From an uncultured Clostridia bacterium (GTDB lineage: Bacteria; Bacillota; Clostridia; Christensenellales; Borkfalkiaceae), in contig CALVWX010000003.1 in NCBI GenBank assembly GCA_944368215.1, positions 1 through 64,000 of the forward strand: a DNA stretch of 64,000 nt. Reading direction: 5' to 3'. Of the stretch, positions 8,515 through 17,948 are shown in pieces. The position numbers were made by a program, and so were the translations under genes. Below the pieces are notes generated by a model. That model ran no database searches and was not told the DNA's origin. It saw only the letters and a list, made by a program, of their open reading frames with translations. How positions within the stretch are numbered: the first letter of the stretch is position 1; each line of letters starts with the position of its first letter.

Positions 8515-9732
8515 ATGGGCGTTCCAAATGTGCTTGTGAGTATTGGTTACGCGCCGAACGACGAAGCACTCAAATTGCATTCCATAAAACCAAAGTATCT
8601 TGCGGAGCGTAAATTCTATTCCTGCCGTCAAAATAACGATATTCTCAAATACATAAACAGCGGAATAGACGAAGGGGACTTTCTCGGCTATGCGGGCAAC
8701 CGAGAAAAGAGTAGCGGATTATTCGGCGAAAACGGTTTGCTCACGAAAACAGCTATAAAAGATTTACGTTCTATGCTTCGGACTACGGACAGCAATATCT
8801 GGCACGCAGTAATCAGTTTTACGGAAGAATTCGGCGGCAAGTATATGACTTCCTATAAAGACGCAATGGAACTGTTAAAAGCGGAGTTGCCCGCTTTTTT
8901 CAAGAGTATAGGCGTAGCCGCAGACAATGTTGTGTGGTATGCAGGCTTGCACGAGAACACGGATAACCAACACATACATTTAGGTTTTTTTGAGAAAGAG
9001 CCGCGCTTTACCGGCGAAAATTGCAAAGGTAAGCGTTACCGTTTCGGGACAATCGGACAAGATGCACTTAACTCATTGCGAATTAAAATCGAAGAACGGC
9101 TGACCGATGCGGGCTTTGATTTGAAGCGTAGCCGTCGTAATTTGACCGATTCGGCGCAGGATACGCTGTTTCATCTGCAAGGCTTGAACGATTACGAAAG
9201 GGAACTGAAGCGGAAGTTGCTTGCTTTGTATCGGGCGTTGCCTATTGACGGGCGGGTAAGTTACGGTAGTAAGAATATGGATGCACTTCGTCCGCAGGTA
9301 AACGAGATCGTCAACTTTATCATCAAGAACAATCCGAACTTAAAACGGGACTTCGATGCGTTCTGTTCGGACTTGGCGAGATTTGATGCGAACCGTAAAC
9401 GCATTTGCGAAGATCAGAAGATAGCGGATTCAAGCAAATATCTTGTAAGCGATAAATACCTAACGGACATATATAGGCGGCTTGGCGACAAAGTGATAAA
9501 AGCCGCTTTGAACATAAAACAAAAAGGCGACAGGGAGGCAAAGAAATGTAAGACAGACTTGGCAAAAAAGCGGGCGGACAAACGGCACAGGGGCTATTTG
9601 TTGGAAAGAGCTTTGCGAATCGGCGCAGACGTGGACGACGAAGCAATAAATTGTTTCGAGGAATTTAGGCGGCGGCTTGCACAGGCAAATTATGAAAGGT
9701 TGGTAGAAGAAGGAGTGATCGAAGCCGAATGA
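8515..9732 (+). CDS. mobL: MobL-family (MobP-type) relaxase
   Basis: A 405-residue relaxase that would nick oriT and lead the strand through the coupling protein. The metal-binding three-histidine motif HENTDNQHIH sits near residues 145-154, with conserved GTIGQDALNSLR after it and a long basic helical C-terminal half. The C-terminus ends in an acidic VIEAE. The start ATG follows the previous stop by 6 bp with no clear ribosome site, so it probably relies on coupling. It overlaps the coupling-protein gene by 4 bp. Confidence 0.88.
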   Translation: MGVPNVLVSIGYAPNDEALKLHSIKPKYLAERKFYSCRQNNDILKYINSGIDEGDFLGYAGNREKSSGLFGENGLLTKTAIKDLRSMLRTTDSNIWHAVISFTEEFGGKYMTSYKDAMELLKAELPAFFKSIGVAADNVVWYAGLHENTDNQHIHLGFFEKEPRFTGENCKGKRYRFGTIGQDALNSLRIKIEERLTDAGFDLKRSRRNLTDSAQDTLFHLQGLNDYERELKRKLLALYRALPIDGRVSYGSKNMDALRPQVNEIVNFIIKNNPNLKRDFDAFCSDLARFDANRKRICEDQKIADSSKYLVSDKYLTDIYRRLGDKVIKAALNIKQKGDREAKKCKTDLAKKRADKRHRGYLLERALRIGADVDDEAINCFEEFRRRLAQANYERLVEEGVIEAE

Positions 9733-11999
9733 GAAAATGGGTAAAAGGGAAGATAAAACGGATATTGACTTTGCTTTCGCGTAAACGCAAAAGCATTTTC
9801 AAATGGGGTTTAATTTTCGGGGGAATATTTCTTTGCTGTTACGTTTTCGGATATGTTCTGAACTGTTTTATCGCGGGCGGGTTTCATTTTAAGGCTTCGG
9901 GGTGGTTACTGTTTGACGGTAAGACTTTTGTGTATTCGGGCGTATTTTTAATGCTGTTTATTTTTATTGTTCTGTTCTACTACCACAATCATTATTGGCT
10001 GTTCAATTCAAAGAACATCATCAAAGGTAAGGAACGCGACAAGCATATACCGGCAAATCTCGAACAGGCGCGATTTGAAAAGGAAGCAGAAATCGAACGG
10101 AATTTCGATACGGTGTATTACGACGAGTTACCGCAAAAGGAAGTCAAGGGTATTCCGATACTTGCCTACGAGGAAGGCGGCAGGTTAAAAATCACGTTTT
10201 CGCCGCCGACACACGCATTGGCAATCGGAACGACGGGCAGCGGCAAAACAACCACTTTTGTAAATCCGTCAATTCAGATTCTTGCGTCGAGCAAGACGAA
10301 GCCTTCGATGATAATTTCCGACCCGAAAGGCGAACTGTATCAATTACACGCAAAGAAGCTCAAAGATGAAGGGTACACGGTTAAGGTCTTGGACTTGCGT
10401 AATCCTTACAATTCCGTGCGGTGGAATCCTATGGAAAGCGCGTATCTGAACTACACCCGTATGCTGAACTTGGAAAAGGAAGTAATCATTCACGAGGACA
10501 GGGGAACATACGAGTTTGACGGCAAAGAGTATTACGATCCGAAAGATAAAGACACGGCAATACAGGTAAAGAAGCAGCAGCTCGGCGACATTGTGTATGA
10601 GGACTTGCACGATATAACGACGGTGCTATGCCCCGTTACGAACAAGAACGAGCCTATGTGGGAGAGCGGCGCAAAAAATTTCGTACTTGCGATTGCGCTT
10701 GCGATGCTTGAAGATTGCGCTAACCCCGAACTGAATATGACGAAGGAAAAATACAATTTCTATTCGTTAATGAAAGTCGCAACCAACACGGACGATGATT
10801 GTGCGGAAATGCTCAATTATTTCCGAGGACGAAGCCCGCTTTCAAAGGCAGTATCGCTTTCAAAGCAGGTGTTGGACAGTTCGGAAAAGACGAGGGGCAG
10901 TTACCTTTCAAGCACGTTCGACAAGCTCTCAATGTTCGCCGATTTGTCGCTTTGCGCTCTGACAAGTGAAAACGAAATTGAGTTTGCGGAAATGGGCGAA
11001 AAGCCGATAGCGTTATTCTTGCAAATCCCCGACGAAAAAGAGACAAGGCACACATTAGCGGCAATGGTAATTTTACAGGCGTACAAGGAACTTGTGCGCA
11101 AAGCGAACGATTATCCTACGTTATCATTGCCGCGCCCTGTTTACTTCATTCTTGACGAGTTCGGGCAGTTGCCGCAGATACACAAGTTAGAGCAGATGAT
11201 AACCGTAGGGCGAAGCCGTAATATTTGGCTTAACCTTGTCGTTCAGAGTTACGCGCAGCTTGCAAAAGTCTATGACGACAAGAGCGCAGACATTATCAAA
11301 TCGAACTGTAATACGCAGATATTCATAGGCACGACGGACTATAAAACGATAGAGGAATTTTCCAAGCGTTGCGGCAATTACAGCATAGTCCAACGCTCGG
11401 TAGGTTTCAACACCGTCCGCGCCGACGACGTGAACTCAAACACAAGCGTAAAGGAACGACCGCTTATTTATCCGTCCGAATTGCAACAGTTAAACAGCAA
11501 AGCGAATATGGGCAACGCCATTGTGACGGTATTCGGGTATCAGCCAATCAGGGCAAGATTTACGCCGAGTTACCGTTGCAAGCACTACGATTTGAAAATG
11601 AGCGAACAGGAACTTTTAACGGGCAGATACTTTGACGAAGCCGCAGCCTTTTACGATATAAAGGTACGAAACGCCAAAGTCAATGCTTCACGGCGCAGGA
11701 ACACGGGCGGCGGTGGCGGTTCATTAAGAGAGCAGATTGCGGAACGCCGCAGACAGGCAAGTATGACCGAGAAGTTGCAAATGGTGGTGGCGCGCAGTTT
11801 ACAGGATTTTGCTTCGGCGCAGGAAACAGGAGATATTTTTGTTTTAATTCAATCCGCCGAATACGACAAAGCTATAAATCAATTAAAGCAAATACAGGAA
11901 CGCGCCAAAGGCGACGCCGAGCGGTCGGGCGCGATTGGAGACGCAATTGCTCGGCTTGAAGAAATAAAACACGGAGAGATCCGTTTGGAAAGGAAATAA
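9729..11999 (+). CDS. virD4: Type IV secretion coupling protein (VirD4/TraG family)
   Basis: A 756-residue membrane ATPase that brings the relaxase-DNA complex to the channel. Two N-terminal membrane helices lie at about residues 24-48 and 68-86. Walker A is GTTGSGKT at about 167-174 and Walker B is YFILDEFGQLP near residue 475. A basic, glycine-rich linker and a C-terminal helical region follow. It overlaps the relaxase gene (ATGA). Its C-terminus (RLERK) lacks the acidic E-M tail common in the accessory proteins. Confidence 0.93.
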   Translation: MRKWVKGKIKRILTLLSRKRKSIFKWGLIFGGIFLCCYVFGYVLNCFIAGGFHFKASGWLLFDGKTFVYSGVFLMLFIFIVLFYYHNHYWLFNSKNIIKGKERDKHIPANLEQARFEKEAEIERNFDTVYYDELPQKEVKGIPILAYEEGGRLKITFSPPTHALAIGTTGSGKTTTFVNPSIQILASSKTKPSMIISDPKGELYQLHAKKLKDEGYTVKVLDLRNPYNSVRWNPMESAYLNYTRMLNLEKEVIIHEDRGTYEFDGKEYYDPKDKDTAIQVKKQQLGDIVYEDLHDITTVLCPVTNKNEPMWESGAKNFVLAIALAMLEDCANPELNMTKEKYNFYSLMKVATNTDDDCAEMLNYFRGRSPLSKAVSLSKQVLDSSEKTRGSYLSSTFDKLSMFADLSLCALTSENEIEFAEMGEKPIALFLQIPDEKETRHTLAAMVILQAYKELVRKANDYPTLSLPRPVYFILDEFGQLPQIHKLEQMITVGRSRNIWLNLVVQSYAQLAKVYDDKSADIIKSNCNTQIFIGTTDYKTIEEFSKRCGNYSIVQRSVGFNTVRADDVNSNTSVKERPLIYPSELQQLNSKANMGNAIVTVFGYQPIRARFTPSYRCKHYDLKMSEQELLTGRYFDEAAAFYDIKVRNAKVNASRRRNTGGGGGSLREQIAERRRQASMTEKLQMVVARSLQDFASAQETGDIFVLIQSAEYDKAINQLKQIQERAKGDAERSGAIGDAIARLEEIKHGEIRLERK

Positions 12000-12011
12000 G
12001 AGGAGGACAAT

Positions 12012-15000
12012 TTGAAGATTAAATCTAAAAAGAAAGTAAGTATTATTTTGCTTTTCGTTTTAATGCTGTTATGTTGCGGTTTTGCATTTATTTTTGCCGG
12101 CGGCAGCGTATCGGCATCGGCGTCAAGCAACACCGATATAAACGATATTTCGATGGTGGAATATACAAATCATACCCTGACAAATAACGTCAGCGGTCTG
12201 TCGAGTTATTCTGAACAACCAAATAGAAATTCGGGGATAAGAATATACGGCTCGGTTAATTCGGGTTCGTTAAAGTACAACAGTACGGTAAAAGTGGACA
12301 GCAATTCGGTGTATGTCGATTTCAGAAATGCCGTAAGGCTGTACGTCCCGAAAGCACCCGAAGGCAGTTGGGGTAGTACGACTTATTACGATAAAACGTA
12401 TAGATTCGAGATACTAAGCGGAAGTTCTGTCAGGTGGTATGCGACTTATACGGGTTCGACGTACAGTGAGGTTACAGGTAAAGATGAAAACGGCAACGAC
12501 GTAACCAAAACCTTTTACAGAAAAGTCATCAACGTGAACGGCAGAACAACTACCACCACAAGCGACCAAAGTTCATTACGTCATTTTAATCCGAGTGATT
12601 TCGGTACTAATTTGCTCAATTTAAGCGACGGCACATATACAGTCAAAATTAGTCGTGCTTATCATTGGCAATATACAAAAATCCTATTTACGGTACCGAA
12701 ATACGAGTCGACGTCAACGCAAACGGGAACGCTTATAATCGATACGGTTTCGCCCATGCTGACAATTCGCGGTAATTCGAGCGGAAGTTCCATAAGCGAC
12801 GGGGCAAACGTAAAAGAAAGCGTAACGTTTTCGGCGTATGATACAAACCATTACAGGCTCTATTACAAGACGCCGAGTAGCAGCAGCTATACCTACACTA
12901 CAAGTAAAACGTATGTAACAGGTTCGGCTAACGGTTGGTATTATGCCTATGCCGAAGATACGCACGGACACAGAAGTCCTACATATTCCGTTTATTATGA
13001 CAACGTATTGCCCGTAGGCACTTTGAAATCCAACGGTTCAACGATTTCGAGCGGAATAACGGTATCAAAGAGCTTCTCATATACCGTTACGGACAGCGGC
13101 AGCGGAATTAACGGCGTGTATTATCAGACACCCGTAAATACGAGCTTCGTCGCATATTCGCAGGGTACTATTATCCCCGCAAGCGCAGGAGACGGTTGGT
13201 ATTATTTCTATGCCACCGATAAGAGCGGCAACCGTTCAAATTTGATGTCGGTTTGTCTTGATACAACAAAGCCTACGGTGTCATTAAAGGGCTATTCGAG
13301 CGGTAGCACGATTCAGAGCAGCGCAAATGTAAAAGAGCGTGTAACCGTAACGGCAAACGATACGCATTTTTCGAGACTGTATTATAAAACGCCGGGAAGC
13401 AGTAGTTTTACGTCCACAATGTCAAGCACTTATACGTCAGGTACTACTAACGGGCTGTACGAAGTTTACGCCGTTGATACGGTTGGCAACAAGAGTGAAA
13501 CGCTGACGTTCTATTACGATAACATCGCACCCGCAGGCAAAGTTTACAGCAACGGCGCAGCAGTAACGAGTGGAGCATACATATCCAAGAATTTTTCGTA
13601 TTCCGCAACGGACGGCGGTAGCGGCATCAGCGCGATGTATTGCAAAACGCCCGTAAGCGGAACGTATCTTCCGTATGCGGCAGGTACGGTAATCACGTCC
13701 AACAGCGGGGACGGTTGGTATTACTTTTACGCCGTAGATAAAGTCGGAAATCAGTCGGCAACGACGAGCGTCTATCTTGAAACGCAAGCGCCTTTGGTTG
13801 AAATTTATCGCAATGGCGAGCTTGCATACAGTAAGACGATAACGGGCGCGGGAAGTTACGATACCGACATTTATCTCAACCCTAACGATACCTTAAAAAT
13901 CTGTTGCGATACATCGTCGGGACACGTTACGAGCAATTATTCGCTTGATACGAATATCACAATCGGCAGCGCATATCCGGGCAGTAATTACACGATAGAC
14001 ATAACGAGTGCGACGGGCATAGCAAGCCATTTCACTTATCATATCGTGCGAAATAAACCTACGGTAGTGATAGACGGAAAGACCTATAAGGACGGAGAAA
14101 CCATATATCTCAATACGGATAAAGCGGTAAATTTCGTTTGCGATTCGGTAATCAAAAATTACGGCGAAACGGGCGTAATAGTTAATTCGGAAGGTAACGT
14201 CAATCTCAACGAGCATATTTCGTTTGTAAGCGGAAAGGGTAAAACGCTTACTACCGCCGCAGGAACGGAAACGAAATATATTCTGCATCTGAACGACAGA
14301 GCGGGCAACGAAAGCGTTGTTACCGTGTTCATAGACAAGTTGGCTGCAAGCGGCGCATGGAAGTCGGGCGGTAAAACACTTGCAAATAACGGATATACGA
14401 ATAAGCCCGTATCGTTCAACTTTACCGAAGCGGGAGTAACCGCAACTTATTCCTATAACGGCGGCGAATATCAACCTTATACGAGCGGTACGGCGTTCAC
14501 GGCAGACGGAACATATATCGTTGTCCTGACCGACCTTGCGAAGAATAAAAGCAATTTTACGGCGCATATCGACACCGTACCGCCTGTCGGACAGTTGTAT
14601 GCAAACTATAAACCCGTAGCGAACGGAACGGTAACGAGCGAACGCATTTATATGTCTTGGGACGGAGACATTACGGCAACCGTAAACGGCGAAGCATATA
14701 CGAAAAACAGCGTACTTTCGGAAGATTCGATATATCGCTTTATCCTTACCGACTTGGCAAACAACTCTACGGAATATGTTATCACGATTGACACGGTCGC
14801 CCCGACCTATAATAAGGACAAGCTCGGCGCATCCGTACAGCTTATATCCAAATGGTACGTTGCAACAATAGGCGAAAAGCTGTATTCGTTTGCAGACTAT
14901 GACGAAGCATTGGCGTTTGCTTGCAATAACGAGTTCAAGCAAAGTGTAACCGTGCTTGTATTAAACGACGTAGCTGATTTTAAACAGCATCACTTGGTAG

Positions 15001-17480
15001 CTAACGGCGATGAGATAAGAGAGGGCGAGTATTGGCTGTATAAATCCAAAGCTAATCCCGATAGTCTTTTATACTACTTTGACCGCAAAGGCTTGGACGA
15101 GGTTGTAGCGCATTATGCAAAGTCAAACGTATCGAAAGTCAATTACTTTGTACTTGATGACGACAACGTGTACGGCGAAGTTTCGGACAGCATGAGCGAC
15201 AACGTATATACCGCGCCGGACGGAACGAAAGCGCCTTTATTAAACGGTTTCGTTTTCGATAAGGTTGACGGCACGGAACTCTTTGCCGAACTTGTCGGCG
15301 GCGACGGTACGAGAATTAAAATCGAATACGGCGTAGCGTTCAACGAGCAGGTAAGCGTGGGCGGTCTGTACAAATTCGTCGAAGTGGACGAAGCAAAAAA
15401 CGAGACGGAGTTCTACGGCTTTATGGACGTGCTTGCGCCCGAACTCAAAGCGGACGTAACGGTTATTGGGGAAGAAACGCCTACCGAAATGCTTATAACG
15501 AAAGACGATCTTTCGGGTATTGCGGCTTATTACTATAAACGCTTTGCGGTAAATGGAATAATCGACGCAGATACTTGGGCGGTACTTGTAATTGAAAACG
15601 ACGGCAAGACTTTACGTTACACACACGGCGACGAGCTTCCTTGTTTACAAGTAGGCGGCGAATACACCGTGTCGCTCTATGACAGGCTCGGTAACGGATA
15701 TTCTTTTACGGTTTACATTATCGGCAACCCTGCAACGATAGCATTTGAAAACAACGGGGACGATACGGCTTTCGATATTGCCATTACGCTCGAACAGAAA
15801 TTTGATACGGTGGTTTCGCTTGAAATTTATAAGAACGGCGAAGCGTTAAAAGGTGTAACTACGGATAAATTGCAATACACGTTTGACCGTACCGGCGTTT
15901 ACAAAGTAATCTTACGCGACAACTTCGGGCGTGTTATTGAAAAGGAATATGCGTTTAATAAGGCTTTACCTACGGGGACGCTTGAAGGCGTTATAAGCGG
16001 TAGCAAGACCAAAACGGACGTAACTTTTACTTATGATAATTCCAAATATACCGTAACCGTAACCAAAGACGGCAAAGCGGTGGAAACGGAGAACAGCGGC
16101 AAACTCATATTCTTTGCGAATGATACAAACTGCGGAAAGTATGATATTCGCCTGACCCGAAATTACGACGAAGAAAACTTTACCGATTACAATTTCGTCA
16201 TCAATACGCTTGCATCTAACTTCGATTTAAGCGTTGCAGTTGGTGCGACAACCAATAAGAACGTAACCGTGTCTTGGACGGCAACGGATATTGTATCCGT
16301 AACCTATTCCCTGAACGGCGGCGATGCCGTTGAGATCGAGAACGGCGCGGTATTGACGGCAGAGGGCAAGTACGTTGTTATTGCGACTAATGATTTGGGA
16401 ACGCAGAGTGAAAAGACTTTTGTTATTGACAGAACTCTTGACTACGACGTGCTTATTAACGATGCGGAAACGGTAGGCATTGATACCACGAGCGGCGACG
16501 TAACTGTAATCAATAACGAGCCTTTGTATGTAAGCGTAACGAGAAACGGCGAACCTTATGAGTTTAAGTTCGGGCAAGTTCTTTCCGACGAAGGCGTATA
16601 TCTTATCCGCATTTCAGACGATTACAACAACTCGACTTCGTTTACCGTCGTTATAGACAAATCTGTTGACGTTAAGACATCCGTCGGTAATGGCGTAATT
16701 TCCAACGAAGACGTAGTTATTAGCGCAGGCGAAAAAGTAAACCTTATCGCCGCCAAAGACGGCGTTGAATATTCTTACGCTATCGGAACGGCGATTGCGG
16801 ATGAAGGCTCTTATAAGTTTACAGTTTACGACTCTTACGGCAATGAAAAATCTATTTCTTTCCAAATCGTAAAGGGAACGAAAACGAAGCTCGATTATAC
16901 GCTCGGCGACAGCGTGGAAATTGAATCCATAGACCGCGACGGCGAAGCAGTTTCTGCGGACGAAAACAGGCTGAACTTTACTGTTGACGGAACGTACACC
17001 GTAGTCTGCAAGTCGGAAGGCAAAGAATATACCTTTATGCTTTCGCTCGATACGACTGCGCCCACAATCGTTCTGAACGGAATTGAGGACGGCGGCAAGG
17101 GCAACGTAACGGTTACAATTACCGATTTATCCGAAGCGGGAACGGTTGAGGTTTACAAAGACGGTCAGAAAATCGAATACAACTTGGGCGACGAACTCAA
17201 AGAGTACGCAGCCTACGAAGTGCGCGTAAGCGACGAACTCGGCAATGAGAGAACTTACAAATTTACGCTCGAATACCAAATGAACGGCGGCGCAATTGCG
17301 TTGATTGTCATAGGTATTTTAGCGGCGGTAGGCGTAGTAATCGCTATCATTTTCGGCAAAAAAGCCGTCTATAAAAAGAAGTTCAAAAACGCGCCAAAGC
17401 TCACGGACGAGGAGTTAGCTGCGGAGGAATTTGAAGCTCAAACGGACGAAAACACCGACGAAGATTCAAGTGCGGAATAA
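12012..17480 (+). CDS. Giant surface protein with Ig-like repeats in the transfer operon
   Basis: A 1822-residue protein. It has a signal peptide (basic start, hydrophobic 10-30, cut near ASASS). Ig-like repeats follow; four units share a WYYFYAxDKxGN motif near residues 309, 393, 480 and 567, about 86 residues apart. Further beta-rich modules continue to about 1750. A C-terminal membrane helix (about 1757-1782), a KKKF stop-transfer and an acidic cytoplasmic tail end the chain. It is membrane-anchored and not sortase-linked, as no LPXTG is seen. The TTG start has GGAGG 5 bases upstream. Lying between coupling protein and pilin, it is likely the mating-pair adhesin. Confidence 0.85.
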   Translation: MKIKSKKKVSIILLFVLMLLCCGFAFIFAGGSVSASASSNTDINDISMVEYTNHTLTNNVSGLSSYSEQPNRNSGIRIYGSVNSGSLKYNSTVKVDSNSVYVDFRNAVRLYVPKAPEGSWGSTTYYDKTYRFEILSGSSVRWYATYTGSTYSEVTGKDENGNDVTKTFYRKVINVNGRTTTTTSDQSSLRHFNPSDFGTNLLNLSDGTYTVKISRAYHWQYTKILFTVPKYESTSTQTGTLIIDTVSPMLTIRGNSSGSSISDGANVKESVTFSAYDTNHYRLYYKTPSSSSYTYTTSKTYVTGSANGWYYAYAEDTHGHRSPTYSVYYDNVLPVGTLKSNGSTISSGITVSKSFSYTVTDSGSGINGVYYQTPVNTSFVAYSQGTIIPASAGDGWYYFYATDKSGNRSNLMSVCLDTTKPTVSLKGYSSGSTIQSSANVKERVTVTANDTHFSRLYYKTPGSSSFTSTMSSTYTSGTTNGLYEVYAVDTVGNKSETLTFYYDNIAPAGKVYSNGAAVTSGAYISKNFSYSATDGGSGISAMYCKTPVSGTYLPYAAGTVITSNSGDGWYYFYAVDKVGNQSATTSVYLETQAPLVEIYRNGELAYSKTITGAGSYDTDIYLNPNDTLKICCDTSSGHVTSNYSLDTNITIGSAYPGSNYTIDITSATGIASHFTYHIVRNKPTVVIDGKTYKDGETIYLNTDKAVNFVCDSVIKNYGETGVIVNSEGNVNLNEHISFVSGKGKTLTTAAGTETKYILHLNDRAGNESVVTVFIDKLAASGAWKSGGKTLANNGYTNKPVSFNFTEAGVTATYSYNGGEYQPYTSGTAFTADGTYIVVLTDLAKNKSNFTAHIDTVPPVGQLYANYKPVANGTVTSERIYMSWDGDITATVNGEAYTKNSVLSEDSIYRFILTDLANNSTEYVITIDTVAPTYNKDKLGASVQLISKWYVATIGEKLYSFADYDEALAFACNNEFKQSVTVLVLNDVADFKQHHLVANGDEIREGEYWLYKSKANPDSLLYYFDRKGLDEVVAHYAKSNVSKVNYFVLDDDNVYGEVSDSMSDNVYTAPDGTKAPLLNGFVFDKVDGTELFAELVGGDGTRIKIEYGVAFNEQVSVGGLYKFVEVDEAKNETEFYGFMDVLAPELKADVTVIGEETPTEMLITKDDLSGIAAYYYKRFAVNGIIDADTWAVLVIENDGKTLRYTHGDELPCLQVGGEYTVSLYDRLGNGYSFTVYIIGNPATIAFENNGDDTAFDIAITLEQKFDTVVSLEIYKNGEALKGVTTDKLQYTFDRTGVYKVILRDNFGRVIEKEYAFNKALPTGTLEGVISGSKTKTDVTFTYDNSKYTVTVTKDGKAVETENSGKLIFFANDTNCGKYDIRLTRNYDEENFTDYNFVINTLASNFDLSVAVGATTNKNVTVSWTATDIVSVTYSLNGGDAVEIENGAVLTAEGKYVVIATNDLGTQSEKTFVIDRTLDYDVLINDAETVGIDTTSGDVTVINNEPLYVSVTRNGEPYEFKFGQVLSDEGVYLIRISDDYNNSTSFTVVIDKSVDVKTSVGNGVISNEDVVISAGEKVNLIAAKDGVEYSYAIGTAIADEGSYKFTVYDSYGNEKSISFQIVKGTKTKLDYTLGDSVEIESIDRDGEAVSADENRLNFTVDGTYTVVCKSEGKEYTFMLSLDTTAPTIVLNGIEDGGKGNVTVTITDLSEAGTVEVYKDGQKIEYNLGDELKEYAAYEVRVSDELGNERTYKFTLEYQMNGGAIALIVIGILAAVGVVIAIIFGKKAVYKKKFKNAPKLTDEELAAEEFEAQTDENTDEDSSAE

Positions 17481-17524
17481 CCGCAAAACAAGGGTTAAAA
17501 CTACAAAAAAAGTTAGCAGGTTAA

Positions 17525-17596
17525 GGGGTAGGCGCATTTTGCCGTCAAAAGACAAGCGCCAACCCCAAAAACAACGGAAGCGGGATACCCGCCTTC
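17525..17596 (+). promoter_or_regulatory. Two hairpins between the adhesin and pilin genes
   Basis: Hairpin 1 pairs GGGGTAGGCGC (17525-17535) with GCGCCAACCCC (17556-17566), with one mismatch. Hairpin 2 (17576-17596) has the 13-nt core GCGGGATACCCGC at 17580-17592. Neither has a strong T-run. The same 13-nt core occurs on the opposite strand in the second element at 48729-48741. Possible roles are mRNA processing or stability between genes needed in unequal amounts, or a relaxase recognition hairpin. Confidence 0.5.
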
Positions 17597-17641
17597 GTTC
17601 TGAAAGAACTTAAAAAGATTTAAAAAATGGAGGAAAATTAA

Positions 17642-17929
17642 ATGACAAATTTATTGGCAGCGGTTGATTTCGCACCCGTGATTGCGCCTATTCTCGAAGT
17701 GCTTAACGCTATTCTGTGGCCCGCGATTGCGATTATCGGAGCGGTAGGTACGATCTACTGTATCGTACTCGGAGTGAAACTTGCAAAGAGCGACGAGCAG
17801 AACAGCAGGGAGAAAGCAAAGAAAGATTTAATCGGTGCGATTATAGGATTTGTAGCTATCTTCGTATTGATAGTGGCATTGAAAGTTGCATTACCGATTT
17901 TGCAGGCATGGGTACAGTCTCAAATTTAA
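17642..17929 (+). CDS. Pilin-like conjugal transfer protein (Mbov_0395 / TrbC-VirB2-like)
   Basis: A 95-residue protein made almost entirely of two membrane helices (about residues 14-42 and 56-88) joined by a short charged cytoplasmic-type loop (KLAKSDEQNSREKAKKD). This is the typical layout of the pilin-like protein that precedes the VirB6-like gene in Mbov_0395-0397 ICE modules. A GGAGG site sits 8 bases before the ATG. The gene is followed 20 bp later by the VirB6-like protein. Confidence 0.8.
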   Translation: MTNLLAAVDFAPVIAPILEVLNAILWPAIAIIGAVGTIYCIVLGVKLAKSDEQNSREKAKKDLIGAIIGFVAIFVLIVALKVALPILQAWVQSQI

Positions 17930-17948
17930 TTGAGACGGGAGGTGTAAA

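Noticed and set aside
13893..14942. 349-residue minus-strand frame inside the adhesin gene
   Set aside because: It lies fully opposite the repeat-bearing surface protein, has Arg/Cys/Tyr-rich shadow composition and no ribosome site.
17431..17613. 60-residue Lys/Arg-rich frame after the adhesin gene
   Set aside because: Reading of the hairpin-containing intergenic region; it has no ribosome site and low-complexity composition.
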